Positions 26,718-35,897 of a DNA stretch of 64,000 bases are shown here, piece after piece. The notes under the pieces were generated by a model. That model saw only the letters and a program-made list of their open reading frames with translations. It did not search any database and was not told the origin of the DNA. The stretch lies in NCBI RefSeq assembly GCF_023073335.1, contig NZ_JADPJG010000002.1, positions 308,172 to 372,171 of the forward strand. The letters are read 5' to 3'. This DNA comes from Bradyrhizobium sp. 21 (lineage in GTDB: Bacteria; Pseudomonadota; Alphaproteobacteria; Rhizobiales; Xanthobacteraceae). Each line of letters starts with the position of its first letter. Position 1 is the first letter of the stretch. The translations under genes and the position numbers were made by a program.

Positions 26718-27952
26718 CAGAAGCCAAATCCCAGTTGCGTTGCCTTGGGCTTGAACCGTTCGATCAGCCGCGCCTCGTCGAGGCGATGTGGCGAGGGGCG
26801 GTGATCGCTGAGGACGATGAACGGCAGCGCCTTGTTCCGAGGCACATGCAGCCGTGCGAGATCGGAGAGGCGGATCGTGGTGGTGCGCCGTGTCGCGATG
26901 ATGCGTTCGACCGCCTTGGTGCCGAAGCCCGGCACGCGCAGCAGCTCCTCGCGGCTGGCACGGTTGACGTCGAGCGGGAAGCGGTCGCGATGGCGCAGTG
27001 CCCAGGCGAGTTTCGGATCGATGTCGAGCGGCAGCATCGCGCTGTCGTCGACGATCTCGCCGACGTCGAAACCGTAGAACCGCATCAGCCAGTCGGCCTG
27101 GTAGAGCCGGTGCTCGCGCAGCAGCGGTGGCGCGCGCAGAGGCAAAGCGCGGCTGGCGTCGGGGATCGGGCTGAACGCGGAATAGTACACGCGCCTCAGC
27201 CTGTATGAACCGTAGAGATTGGCGCTGGTGTGGAGGATGGTGTGGTCGGAGGCCGCGTCGGCGCCGACGATCATCTGCGTGCTTTGTCCGGCCGGCGCGA
27301 AGCGCTGCGGCTTGGCTTTCGTCTTCGCGCTGCGGCTTTCCTCGGCCTCGTCGAGCTTCAGCCGCAGCCGGCCCATGGTGCGGCGGATCGCGCGCACGTC
27401 CTTCTCGGGCGCGAATTGCTGCAGGCTGGTTTCCTGCGGCATCTCGATGTTGATGGAGAGACGATCGGCATATTTGCCGGCCTGCGTGATCAATGCATCG
27501 TCGGCCTCCGGGATGGTCTTGAGATGGATGTAGCCGCGGAAGTGATGCTCCTCGCGCAGTTTTCGCGCGACGCCGACCACTTGCTCCATGGTGTAGTCGG
27601 GGCTGCGGATGATGCCGGAGGATAGGAACAGCCCTTCGATATAATTGCGCCGGTAGAAGTCGAGCGTGAGCTTGACGACCTCGTCGATGGTGAAGCGGGC
27701 GCGCGGCACATTGGAGGAGGCGCGGTTGACGCAATAGAGGCAGTCGTAATTACAGGCATTGGTCAGCAGCACCTTGAGCAGCGAGATGCAGCGTCCATCA
27801 GGCGCATAGGAATGGCAGATGCCCATGCCCGGTGCGGTCGAGCCCATGCCCTTGCCGTCGCTGGAATCCCGCTTCTCGGTGCCGCTGGAGGCGCAGGACG
27901 CGTCGTACTTGGCGGCGTCTGCCAGAATCTCCAGCTTGCGTTGCACGTCCAT
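26717..27952 (-). CDS. Putative DNA repair/modification radical SAM protein
   Basis: Starting at 27952 the protein has 411 residues. The 4Fe-4S radical SAM motif CNYDCLYC (C67, C71, C74) follows LLKVLLTNA. FLSSGIIRSPDYTMEQV and SINIEMPQ are typical of the barrel. The C-terminal part has a helix-hairpin-helix DNA-binding motif, RASREELLRVPGFGTKAVERI. This family is nearly always found next to the DUF4130-UdgX protein, as here with an overlapping stop/start, and is presumed to act with it on damaged bases. The reaction is not known to me. A frame extending to 28171 would cover the LexA box and is not used. Confidence 0.85.
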   Translation of the reverse strand: MDVQRKLEILADAAKYDASCASSGTEKRDSSDGKGMGSTAPGMGICHSYAPDGRCISLLKVLLTNACNYDCLYCVNRASSNVPRARFTIDEVVKLTLDFYRRNYIEGLFLSSGIIRSPDYTMEQVVGVARKLREEHHFRGYIHLKTIPEADDALITQAGKYADRLSINIEMPQETSLQQFAPEKDVRAIRRTMGRLRLKLDEAEESRSAKTKAKPQRFAPAGQSTQMIVGADAASDHTILHTSANLYGSYRLRRVYYSAFSPIPDASRALPLRAPPLLREHRLYQADWLMRFYGFDVGEIVDDSAMLPLDIDPKLAWALRHRDRFPLDVNRASREELLRVPGFGTKAVERIIATRRTTTIRLSDLARLHVPRNKALPFIVLSDHRPSPHRLDEARLIERFKPKATQLGFGF

Positions 27953-28034
27953 ATGTGAATCCCTTTGATTCAGCTCATGAATCCCGAAGAGTGCCAATTC
28001 GATTGACTCCTGGGCCGCCGTTAGCTTTATATTA

Positions 28035-28049
28035 GAACATACCATGAAC
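28035..28049. promoter_or_regulatory. LexA (SOS) box between the udgX operon and imuA
   Basis: GAAC, seven bases (ATACCAT), GAAC: an exact match to the alphaproteobacterial LexA site GAAC-N7-GAAC. It lies 67 bases upstream of the imuA start and 83 bases upstream of the radical SAM start on the other strand, so one repressor could cover both promoters. Confidence 0.85.
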
Positions 28050-28115
28050 AATTGAGCCAGCCGCTGGTTCTCTTTTTGAGAGCCATCGGCAATCACCTCT
28101 GAAGGAGCGGCGAGC

Positions 28116-28904
28116 ATGAGCGGCGCACGCATCAGCGCGCTTGCGACCTTGCGCGGCCAGATCGAGCGCATCGAGACGGCGGAGGTCGTGCATCAGCACG
28201 ATCGCGTCGCGCTCGGCCACGGCGAGGCCGACAGCGCGCTGAAGGGCGGACTCGCGCGCGCGGCGATCCACGAGGTGTTTTGCGAGGGCCGACAAGGCGC
28301 GGCCGCGACGGGTTTTGTCACCGGGCTTGCGGGTCGCATGACGGCCCGCAAACCGCTGCTGTGGGTGCGGCAGGATTTTTCGGACATGGAAACCGGCGCG
28401 CTGTCGATGAGCGGGCTCGCCGAGCTCGGCCTCGATCCGCGTCGCGTGGTGATGGTGCGCGCGGCCGATGTCGAGAGCGCGCTGCGCACCTCGGCCGATG
28501 CGCTCGCCTGCGATGCGCTAGGGGCGGTCGTGCTCGAGCTCTGGGGTGAGGCCAGGCAGTTCGATCTCGTGGCGAGCCGCAAGCTGACATTGGCCGCGCA
28601 GTCTTCAGGCGTGACTGGCCTGTTGCTGCGGATGGCCGCGCAGCCGCTGCCTTCGACCGCGGAGACGCGATGGATGCTGCGCGCAGCGCATTCGCCGCCG
28701 GGGCCGGTGTGGAGTGCCTGGGGCGCGCCGCGCTTCGATGCCGAGCTCTTGCGCAATCGCCATGGCCCGTGCGGCCGATGGATCATGGAATGGAAATGTG
28801 ATGAGTGCCAGTTCTCTGAATCGTCGACGTATCCTCAGCCTGTGGCTGCCGCGCCTGCCCATCGACCGGATCCAGCGGTTTTTCAGCAGCGCCGGACTGG
28901 GTAA
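28116..28904 (+). CDS. imuA: SOS mutagenesis protein ImuA
   Basis: ImuA is the small, RecA-like partner of the ImuB-DnaE2 translesion synthesis complex. The 262-residue protein has the family layout: GGLARAAIHEVFCEG near residue 45, then AATGFVTGLAGRM, a Walker-like strand PLLWVRQDF, GLDPRRVVMVRA and ALGAVVLELWGEARQFDLVASRKL, and RWMLRAAHS near the end. The tail overlaps the start of imuB by 104 bases in another frame. A GAAGGAG ribosome-binding site lies 11 bases upstream, and a LexA box stands in the promoter region. It is the first gene of the cassette. Confidence 0.88.
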   Translation: MSGARISALATLRGQIERIETAEVVHQHDRVALGHGEADSALKGGLARAAIHEVFCEGRQGAAATGFVTGLAGRMTARKPLLWVRQDFSDMETGALSMSGLAELGLDPRRVVMVRAADVESALRTSADALACDALGAVVLELWGEARQFDLVASRKLTLAAQSSGVTGLLLRMAAQPLPSTAETRWMLRAAHSPPGPVWSAWGAPRFDAELLRNRHGPCGRWIMEWKCDECQFSESSTYPQPVAAAPAHRPDPAVFQQRRTG

Positions 28905-30450
28905 GACCAAAGCGTTTTCAAGCGAAGTGGGTACCGGTTCGCGTGAAGAAAACGCGTCAAAACAAAAAGATGAGCCCAGCATCGTCGTTGCCAAGGACAA
29001 CAACGCGCTGGTGATCCATGCGCTGGACGAGGCCGCCGAGCGTCTGGGTCTGTATATCGGCCAGCCGCTCGCGAATGCCCGGGCGATGTGTCCGGACTTG
29101 AAAGTGTTCGACGCCGATGTCGTGGCCGATGCGAAGACGCTCAGCGATATCGCCGACTGGTGCGACCGCTTCACGCCGCTGGTGGCGCTCGATCCGCCGC
29201 ACGGGCTGTTTCTGGACATCACCGGCTGCGCGCATCTGTTCGGCGGTGAAGCTGCGCTGTTGCAGACCCTGGTCCGTGCCCTCGATCGCCAGGGCTTTGC
29301 CGTCAGCGCGGCGATCGCCGGCACCTCGGTCTGCGCACGCACGCTGACGCGGCAGGTCACGGGCACCATCGTCGCCGATGGCGGGGAGGCGGCGGCGATC
29401 AGCCGGTTTCCGGTGTCCGCGCTTGGTGCAGGCGAGGCCATCACCACCGGTTTGCGCCGCGCCGGCCTGAAGACGATCGGCGATGTCGCTTCCCGCGCGC
29501 CGCATGAAATCACGGCTAGGTTCGGTGCGCGGTTCTCCACGCTGCTTGCGCATGCGCTGGGGCAGGGCGATGCGCCGATCAGCCCGCGAAAACCGCTGCC
29601 CGACTACATCGTGGAAAAACGCTTTGCCGAGCCGATTGCGACCGACACCATGATCGCGATGACGCTGTCGCGCCTCGCCGACACGTTGATCGCGTCGATG
29701 GAGAAGCAAGGCAAGGGCGCGCGGCGCCTCGAGGCAGCCTTCTTCCGCACCGACGGCGCGGTGCGCGCGATCATGGTCGAGACCGGACGTCCCGTGACGC
29801 GAAGCGCGATGATCGATCGGCTGTTTCGCGAGCGGCTCGATGCGCTCGCCGATCCCCTCGATCCCGGTTTCGGCTTCGACATGGTGCGCCTGTCGGCGAG
29901 CCGCACCGAGATCGTCGTGCAGGAGCAGCGCGATCTCGACGCCCATGTCCACGACAATGACGAGTTGGCCGCGCTGATCGACCGCGTCGCCGCGCGCATC
30001 GGCGGAAAGCGCGTCGTCGTGCATCTGCCGCAGGACACCCATATCCCTGAATGCGCGGTGCTGGCCGCACCGGCGCAACATCATCTCGCCGCCGCCATGC
30101 AGGCCGAATGGCCGGCGCGTGCCGAGAGCGAGCCGCCGCTGCGCCCGCTCAGGCTGTTCGACAAGCCGGAGCCGGTCACGGTACCGTTCGCGACCGTGCC
30201 GGACGGACCGCCGCATCAATTCACCTGGCGCCGCGCGCAGCATGCGGTGGTGCGGGTGGAGGGGCCCGAGCGCATCGCCATGGAATGGTGGCGGCAGGAC
30301 GGCAGGCAATTGACGCGGGATTATTTCCGCATCGAGGACGCCGCAGGCCTGCGGTTCTGGATCTTTCGCGATGGTCTCTACGACGAGCTGATTGACGATG
30401 AGGGCAAGTCCATTCCCGCGAAATGGTATGTGCATGGTCTCTTCGCATGA
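28801..30450 (+). CDS. imuB: Y-family polymerase homologue ImuB
   Basis: ImuB is a catalytically inactive Y-family polymerase relative that ties DnaE2 to the sliding clamp during SOS mutagenesis. The protein has 549 residues from the ATG at 28801. It has LSLWLPRLPIDRI at the start, LGLYIGQPLANARAMCPDL, and LDITGCAHLFGGEAALL where active polymerases keep acidic catalytic residues, plus a helix-hairpin-helix region (LRRAGLKTIGDVA). Odd feature: residues of about 33-60 are an extra segment encoded by a rhizobial palindromic repeat that interrupts a normally short loop. The stop overlaps the dnaE2 start as ATGA. Confidence 0.9.
   Translation: MSASSLNRRRILSLWLPRLPIDRIQRFFSSAGLGKTKAFSSEVGTGSREENASKQKDEPSIVVAKDNNALVIHALDEAAERLGLYIGQPLANARAMCPDLKVFDADVVADAKTLSDIADWCDRFTPLVALDPPHGLFLDITGCAHLFGGEAALLQTLVRALDRQGFAVSAAIAGTSVCARTLTRQVTGTIVADGGEAAAISRFPVSALGAGEAITTGLRRAGLKTIGDVASRAPHEITARFGARFSTLLAHALGQGDAPISPRKPLPDYIVEKRFAEPIATDTMIAMTLSRLADTLIASMEKQGKGARRLEAAFFRTDGAVRAIMVETGRPVTRSAMIDRLFRERLDALADPLDPGFGFDMVRLSASRTEIVVQEQRDLDAHVHDNDELAALIDRVAARIGGKRVVVHLPQDTHIPECAVLAAPAQHHLAAAMQAEWPARAESEPPLRPLRLFDKPEPVTVPFATVPDGPPHQFTWRRAQHAVVRVEGPERIAMEWWRQDGRQLTRDYFRIEDAAGLRFWIFRDGLYDELIDDEGKSIPAKWYVHGLFA
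28911..28964. repeat. Rhizobial palindromic element inserted in frame in imuB
   Basis: GCGTTTTC (28912-28919) pairs with GAAAACGC (28948-28955), with inner arms GCGAA and TTCGC. The sequence between and after them (AAGCGAAGTGGGTACCGG, then GAAAACGCGTCAAAAC) is what I recall as a very common intergenic repeat in Bradyrhizobium and other Rhizobiales. Here it is in frame and has no stop codon. Confidence 0.8.
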
Positions 30451-33400
30451 CCACATCCGCTTATGCCGAGATCGGCATCACCACCAACTTCTCCTTCCTG
30501 CGCGGCGGCTCGGATCCGCGCGCCTATGTGCATCAGGCCAGCATCCTCGGCATTCCCGTGATCGGCATTGCCGATCACAACACGCTCGCCGGTGTGGTGC
30601 GCGCCTACAAGGAGCTCGACAATGCCGAGGTGCTGCACAAGCCGAAGCTTCTGATCGGCACGCGCATCGTCTTCATCGACGGTACGCCCGATATTCTGGT
30701 CTATCCGCGCGACCGCGCCGCCTATGGCCGGCTGTGCCAGCTTCTCACCAGGGGCAAGCGCGGCGACGACATCACGCGGATCGAAAAGGGCGAGTGCCGT
30801 CTCACCTTCGCCGATCTCCTTGCGTTTTCGGAAGGCCAGTTGCTGGTGCTGACGCTGCCACATCGTTTTGAGCCTGAGCAGGCGCTGGATGTTCTTTCAA
30901 AGCTGAAGGCAAGTCGCGCCGAGGGCGTGTGGCTGGCGGCAAGCCTGGTCTATCGCGGTGACGACCGGCGCCGGCTGGCTGGGCTCGATGATCTCGCAGC
31001 CAAAGCCAAAGTGCCGCTGCTTGCGACCAACGAAGTGCTCTACCACCACCCCGCGCGCCGTCCCCTCCAGGACGTGCTGACCTGCATCCGGGAAAAAACA
31101 ACGATCGAGGCGGTTGGACGGAAGCTGGAAGCCAATGCAGAGCGGTTTCTGAAGACGCCCAGGGAGATGGCGCGGCTGTTCCGCGATTTCCCTGAGGCGA
31201 TTGCCGAGACCATGCGCTTTGCGGACAAGATCACCTTCTCGCTCGATCAGCTCAAATACCAGTATCCGGACGAGCCGGTGCCGCCGGGCAAGACCGCGCA
31301 AGGGCATCTGGAGGATCTGACCCGGGCGGGTGTGCAGAAGTATTTCGGCGGCAACATCGACGACAAGCTTCGCGCCACTCTCAAGAAAGAGCTCGCGCTG
31401 ATCGCCGAGCTGAAATACGCGCATTACTTCCTCACCGTGCACGACATCGTGCATTACGCGCGCAGCCAGAACATTTTGTGCCAGGGGCGGGGATCGGCGG
31501 CGAATTCGGCGGTCTGCTATGTGCTGGGCATCACCTCGGTCGACCCGACCAAGGTCGATCTGCTGTTCGAGCGCTTCATCTCCAAGGAGCGGCTGGAGCC
31601 GCCCGACATCGACGTCGATTTCGAGCATTCGCGGCGCGAGGAGGTGATGCAATATGTCTATCGCCGCTACGGCCGCCACCGCGCCGCGATCATTGCCACC
31701 GTCATTCATTATCGCCCGCGCAGCGCCATCCGCGACGTCGGCAAGGCGCTGGGCCTGACCGAGGACGTCACCGCCGCGCTTGCCGACACCGTCTGGGGCA
31801 GTTGGGGCAAGGGCCTCAACGACATGCAAGTCAGGCAGGCCGGCCTCGATCCGCAAAATTCCATGATAAACCTCGCGGTCGAGCTCGCGACCGAGCTGAT
31901 CGAATTCCCGCGCCATCTCTCCCAGCATGTCGGCGGCTATGTGCTTACGCAAGACCGGCTCGACACCTATGTGCCGATCGGCAATGCCGCGATGGACGAC
32001 CGCACCTTCATCGAATGGGACAAGGACGACGTCGACGCGCTCAACATGATGAAGGTCGACGTGCTTGCGCTCGGCATGCTGACCTGCATCAGGAAATGTT
32101 TTGATCTGATCGAGCAGCACAAGGGACAGCGTTACGCGCTTGCGGACATCAAGTCGGAAGATGACGACGAGGTTTATCAAATGCTGCAGCGAGGAGAATC
32201 GCTCGGCGTGTTCCAGGTCGAGAGCCGCGCGCAGATGAACATGCTGCCGCGCCTGAAGCCGCGGACCTTCTACGATCTCGTCATCGAGGTCGCGATCGTG
32301 CGCCCGGGGCCGATCCAGGGCGACATGGTGCATCCATATCTGCGGCGGCGGAATCGTGAGGAGAAGGAAAATTATCCGGCTCCGTCGTCCGAGTATGGAG
32401 AGCCGGACGAACTCTATAAGGTGTTGCACAAGACGTTGGGGGTGCCCCTGTTCCAGGAGCAGGCCATGCGGATTGCGATCGTGGCCGCGGGCTTTACCCC
32501 GGAAGAGGCCAACGGATTGCGGCGTGCCATGGCGACGTTCCGCAACGTCGGGACGATCGGCTCTTTCGAAGAAAAAATGGTCGGCAACATGATCCGCCGG
32601 GGGTACGATCCTCAATTTGCCAAAAACTGCTTCGAGCAAATCAAGGGGTTTGGCTCCTACGGCTTTCCGGAGAGCCACGCCGCGAGCTTCGCGCAGCTCG
32701 TCTACATCTCCTCATGGTTGAAATATCACCACCCCGACGCCTTCTGTTGCGGCCTGCTGAACTCGCAGCCGATGGGCTTTTACGCGCCCGCGCAGATCGT
32801 CAGCGACGCCATCAAGAACGGCGTCAAGGTGCGCGACATCGACGTGTCCTACAGCTTTGCGCAGAACACGCTGGAAAACACCGACGACAAATATTGTGCC
32901 GTGCGCCTGGGCTTCCGCCAGATCGACGGCTTTCACTGGCTCGATCCGGATGAAGAGTTTCTCAAAAAGGAACAGGCGAGGCGGCAGGGCAAGGACTACG
33001 TCACGCCGGAAGATTGGGCCGACCGCATTGTCGCTGCCCGCAACCGCCGTCCCTTCACCTCGCTCGAAGATTTTGCTCGCGACACCGGCCTGCCCAAGCG
33101 CGCACTGATCCTGCTCGCCGATGCCGACGCCTTCCGCTCGCTCGGGCTCGACCGTCGCGAGGCGCTGTGGCAGGTGCGGCGGCTGCCTGACGATGTGCCG
33201 CTGCCGCTGTTCGAAGCCGCGACCGCGCGCGAGCAGCCGGACGAGCACGCCAAGCTATTGCCGGTGATGCCGCGCTCCGAGCAGGTGGTCGCGGATTACC
33301 AGACCATCCGGCTATCGCTCAAAGGCCACCCGATGGAGTTTTTGCGCGAGATGTTTTCGCGCGAGCGCATCGTCGCCTGTAAGGACATCAGCCACGAGAA

Positions 33401-33818
33401 CGAGCGGCGCCGCGTCCGCTGCGCCGGCGTGGTGCTGGTGCGGCAACGGCCCGGCAGCGCCAGCGGCGTCGTGTTCATGACGCTGGAGGACGAAACCGGC
33501 ATCGCCAATGTCGTGGTGTGGCCCAAGATCATGGAGCAGTACCGGAAAGAAGTGATGGGCGCGCGCCTCATCGAGGTTCAGGGCTATATCCAGAGCAGCC
33601 CCGAAAAGGTGACGCATCTCATCGCCCAGCGCATGATTGATCGCTCGCACGATCTGGTCGGCCTTGCCAATGACGCTCTGAGCCGCAAGCGTCCATCAGG
33701 CGCCGACCTGCTTGAACCGCTCAACGACGACCGCCGCGATCACGTCGACACACCCGCCCAAAAAATCCGCCACCCCCGCAACGTCCGCATCCTGCCGCCG
33801 TCGCGGGATTTTCATTGA
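30447..33818 (+). CDS. dnaE2: Error-prone DNA polymerase DnaE2
   Basis: DnaE2 (ImuC) is the polymerase of the SOS mutasome, copying past lesions with low fidelity. The 1123-residue protein starts with a PHP domain (EIGITTNFSFLRGGSDP, then IGIADHNTLAG). The polymerase core has CQGRGSAANSAVCYVLGI and the catalytic RLEPPDIDVDFEHSRREEV. A helix-hairpin-helix region follows, then an OB domain (VRCAGVVLVRQRPGSA, VFMTLEDETGIANVVVW). The ATG at 30447 overlaps the imuB stop; a longer reading would start inside imuB. A REP-like repeat follows the gene and may end the transcript. Confidence 0.95.
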   Translation: MTTSAYAEIGITTNFSFLRGGSDPRAYVHQASILGIPVIGIADHNTLAGVVRAYKELDNAEVLHKPKLLIGTRIVFIDGTPDILVYPRDRAAYGRLCQLLTRGKRGDDITRIEKGECRLTFADLLAFSEGQLLVLTLPHRFEPEQALDVLSKLKASRAEGVWLAASLVYRGDDRRRLAGLDDLAAKAKVPLLATNEVLYHHPARRPLQDVLTCIREKTTIEAVGRKLEANAERFLKTPREMARLFRDFPEAIAETMRFADKITFSLDQLKYQYPDEPVPPGKTAQGHLEDLTRAGVQKYFGGNIDDKLRATLKKELALIAELKYAHYFLTVHDIVHYARSQNILCQGRGSAANSAVCYVLGITSVDPTKVDLLFERFISKERLEPPDIDVDFEHSRREEVMQYVYRRYGRHRAAIIATVIHYRPRSAIRDVGKALGLTEDVTAALADTVWGSWGKGLNDMQVRQAGLDPQNSMINLAVELATELIEFPRHLSQHVGGYVLTQDRLDTYVPIGNAAMDDRTFIEWDKDDVDALNMMKVDVLALGMLTCIRKCFDLIEQHKGQRYALADIKSEDDDEVYQMLQRGESLGVFQVESRAQMNMLPRLKPRTFYDLVIEVAIVRPGPIQGDMVHPYLRRRNREEKENYPAPSSEYGEPDELYKVLHKTLGVPLFQEQAMRIAIVAAGFTPEEANGLRRAMATFRNVGTIGSFEEKMVGNMIRRGYDPQFAKNCFEQIKGFGSYGFPESHAASFAQLVYISSWLKYHHPDAFCCGLLNSQPMGFYAPAQIVSDAIKNGVKVRDIDVSYSFAQNTLENTDDKYCAVRLGFRQIDGFHWLDPDEEFLKKEQARRQGKDYVTPEDWADRIVAARNRRPFTSLEDFARDTGLPKRALILLADADAFRSLGLDRREALWQVRRLPDDVPLPLFEAATAREQPDEHAKLLPVMPRSEQVVADYQTIRLSLKGHPMEFLREMFSRERIVACKDISHENERRRVRCAGVVLVRQRPGSASGVVFMTLEDETGIANVVVWPKIMEQYRKEVMGARLIEVQGYIQSSPEKVTHLIAQRMIDRSHDLVGLANDALSRKRPSGADLLEPLNDDRRDHVDTPAQKIRHPRNVRILPPSRDFH

Positions 33819-33841
33819 GGGCGGTCGGCTCACTCCTCAAC

Positions 33842-33970
33842 GTCGTCCTGGCGAAAGCCAGGACCCATTACCCCGACGGGGTGTTGTGTTGCTTGCCGCC
33901 GGCCAAGCAACTCGGAATCCTCGCAAAACCACTCCCTGTGGTTATGGGTCCTGGCTTTCGCCAGGACGAC
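33842..33970. repeat. Paired REP-like palindromic repeat, copy 2
   Basis: The same 27-base arms as at 17456-17571, at 33842-33868 and 33944-33970, are again perfect inverted copies, here with a 75-base spacer. Each arm folds on its own around a GAAA loop. The element lies between the converging dnaE2 and small membrane protein genes. Confidence 0.9.
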
Positions 33971-34008
33971 ATCGCGTGTGTGGTTGATTGCGTCGTTCAA
34001 GCCCACCC

Positions 34009-34296
34009 TCACTCCGGCGCGGCCCCCACTGGCGGGCCGCCGGGCGGGCGGTGCAGGAAGGTCAGCGAGGCGTAGGCGCCGGCCCAAGAGCCGATCGCGG
34101 CGAAGGCCACATAGAACGCGTTCTCGGTATAGCTGATCACGGCATAGGACGAGAGCAGGTACCAGACCGCGCTCCAGTTCGCCGCCGGCACGCGCTTGCG
34201 CGCGATTACGGCCGAGGTGAACATCACATAGACCGCATCGGTGGCTGCCGTTGCGATGAACACGGCGCCTGCGGTGAGGGGGTCGATGGCGGCCAT
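34009..34296 (-). CDS. Small membrane protein of unknown function
   Basis: A 95-residue protein with three hydrophobic segments, at about residues 5-30, 40-60 and 62-82, and charged ends. The C-terminal tail PPGGPPVGAAPE is proline-rich. No enzyme motif is present. A clear coding bias and the start ATG at 34296 support it as real. It is divergent from the CoA transferase gene, with 55 bases between them. Its role is unknown. Confidence 0.6.
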   Translation of the reverse strand: MAAIDPLTAGAVFIATAATDAVYVMFTSAVIARKRVPAANWSAVWYLLSSYAVISYTENAFYVAFAAIGSWAGAYASLTFLHRPPGGPPVGAAPE

Positions 34297-34351
34297 TGTG
34301 GTCCTTTCCGTGATAGTGAGATGTTCGCGAAGCTAAGGGAGAGTAACGGTC

Positions 34352-35752
34352 ATGCAAAGCCCCGCCAGCATTCTCAGCGATATCTGGACCTCCGCCGGCG
34401 GTGATGCGGCCGCGCTCGCGCGCGTGCGGCTGACCGGAGAAGAGCCGCACATTCCGTCCTCGTTTCGTGTCGCGCTCGCCGGACAGACGACGATCGCCGC
34501 CGCCGGCCTCGCCGCCGCCGAAATCTGGAGATTGCGCAGCGGCGAAGTGCAGGATGTCTCCGTCGACATGCGCCACGCCGTCGCCGAATGCAGATCCGAG
34601 CGCTATTTACGCGTCGACGACAAGCCGCCGCCGCCGGCCTGGGACGCCATCGCCGGCGTCTACAAAACCGGCGACAACCGCTTCGTCCGCTGCCACACCA
34701 ATTTTCCGCATCATCGCGACGCCGTCTGCAAGGTGCTCGGCTGCGAGCCCGAGCGCGAGAAGGTGCAGGCCGCTTTGATACAATGGAAGGGCAAGGATTT
34801 CGAGACGGCGGCCTATGCCGCAGGCGGCGTCGTTGCCCTGATGCGCTCCTGTGACGAATGGTCGGCGCTGCCGCAGGCCCGCGCGCTCGCCGACTTGCCG
34901 CTGGTCTCGATCGAGAAGATCGGCGAGGCCCCGCCGAAGCCATGGCCAAAAGGCGATCGTCCGCTTGCAGGCCTTCGCGTGCTCGATCTCTCCCGCGTCA
35001 TCGCAGGTCCCGTCGCCGGCCGCACGCTCGCGGCGCACGGGGCGGATGTGTTGCTCGTGTCAGGGCCCGATCTGCCCGCTATTCCCTGGCTGACCATCGA
35101 CACCGGCCGCGGCAAGCTCACCACCTTCCTCGAGCTGAAGAGCGAGGCGGGCAGGGCGCAGATGCGCGCGCTGTTGAAGGACGCCGACATCTTCTCGCAA
35201 GGCTATCGCCCGCGCGCGCTTGCCGCTCTCGGCTTCTCGCCGGAGGACGCAGCGGAGATCAACCCCGGCATCGTCTACGTGACGCTGTCGGCCTATGGCC
35301 ATGCCGGCCCCTGGGCGGAGCGGCGCGGCTTCGATTCGCTGGTGCAGACCACGACCGGCTTCAACCATGCCGAAGGTCAGGCCGCCGGCCTCGATGGTCC
35401 CAAGGAATTGCCGGCCCAGATGCTCGACCACGCCACCGGTTATCTGATGGCGTTCGGTGCGATGATGGCCAAGACGCGCCAGGCCCGCGAAGGCGGCAGC
35501 TGGCACGTGCGCGTGTCGCTGGCGCAGACCGGACGTTGGCTGTGGAATCTCGGACGGCTCGAACGCGGCCTCGACACCCCGGATATTACGGGCGAGGACG
35601 TACATGCTGCATTCATCGAGAGCGTGCCATCTGGCTTCGGCACGTTGAAGGCGGTGCGTCATTCAGCACTGCTGTCGAAGACGCCGGCACGATGGAGCCG
35701 TCCGGCGATGCCGCTCGGCAGTCATCCGGCACAGTGGCCGGCGAGAAGCTGA
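34352..35752 (+). CDS. CoA transferase, CaiB/BaiF (class III) family
   Basis: A 466-residue class III CoA transferase that moves CoA between carboxylic acids. Visible are a first family segment in the N-terminal third (VSVDMRHAVAECRSERYL, GVYKTGDNRFVRCHTNFPHH) and the classic LAGLRVLDLSRVIAGPVAGRTLAAHGADV near residue 210. DIFSQGYRPRALAALGF, IVYVTLSAYGHAGPWAERRGFD and the late segment LMAFGAMMA follow. The N-terminal addition suggests a fused, degenerate first half, as in the longer members of the family. The ribosome-binding site is AAGGGAGAG. The acid substrate is unknown. Confidence 0.85.
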   Translation: MQSPASILSDIWTSAGGDAAALARVRLTGEEPHIPSSFRVALAGQTTIAAAGLAAAEIWRLRSGEVQDVSVDMRHAVAECRSERYLRVDDKPPPPAWDAIAGVYKTGDNRFVRCHTNFPHHRDAVCKVLGCEPEREKVQAALIQWKGKDFETAAYAAGGVVALMRSCDEWSALPQARALADLPLVSIEKIGEAPPKPWPKGDRPLAGLRVLDLSRVIAGPVAGRTLAAHGADVLLVSGPDLPAIPWLTIDTGRGKLTTFLELKSEAGRAQMRALLKDADIFSQGYRPRALAALGFSPEDAAEINPGIVYVTLSAYGHAGPWAERRGFDSLVQTTTGFNHAEGQAAGLDGPKELPAQMLDHATGYLMAFGAMMAKTRQAREGGSWHVRVSLAQTGRWLWNLGRLERGLDTPDITGEDVHAAFIESVPSGFGTLKAVRHSALLSKTPARWSRPAMPLGSHPAQWPARS

Positions 35753-35897
35753 CGTGAAGCTGACGCGTCGCAAAATTTTAACGTAAACCGAAAGGTGCCC
35801 CGCGTTTTTTAGGTTGTTTGAAATCACAATTCGGCACTATTAGCGCGATCGATGAGGCAGGCATCCGCCGGTATCATCGCAGATATGACCGGGCCCC

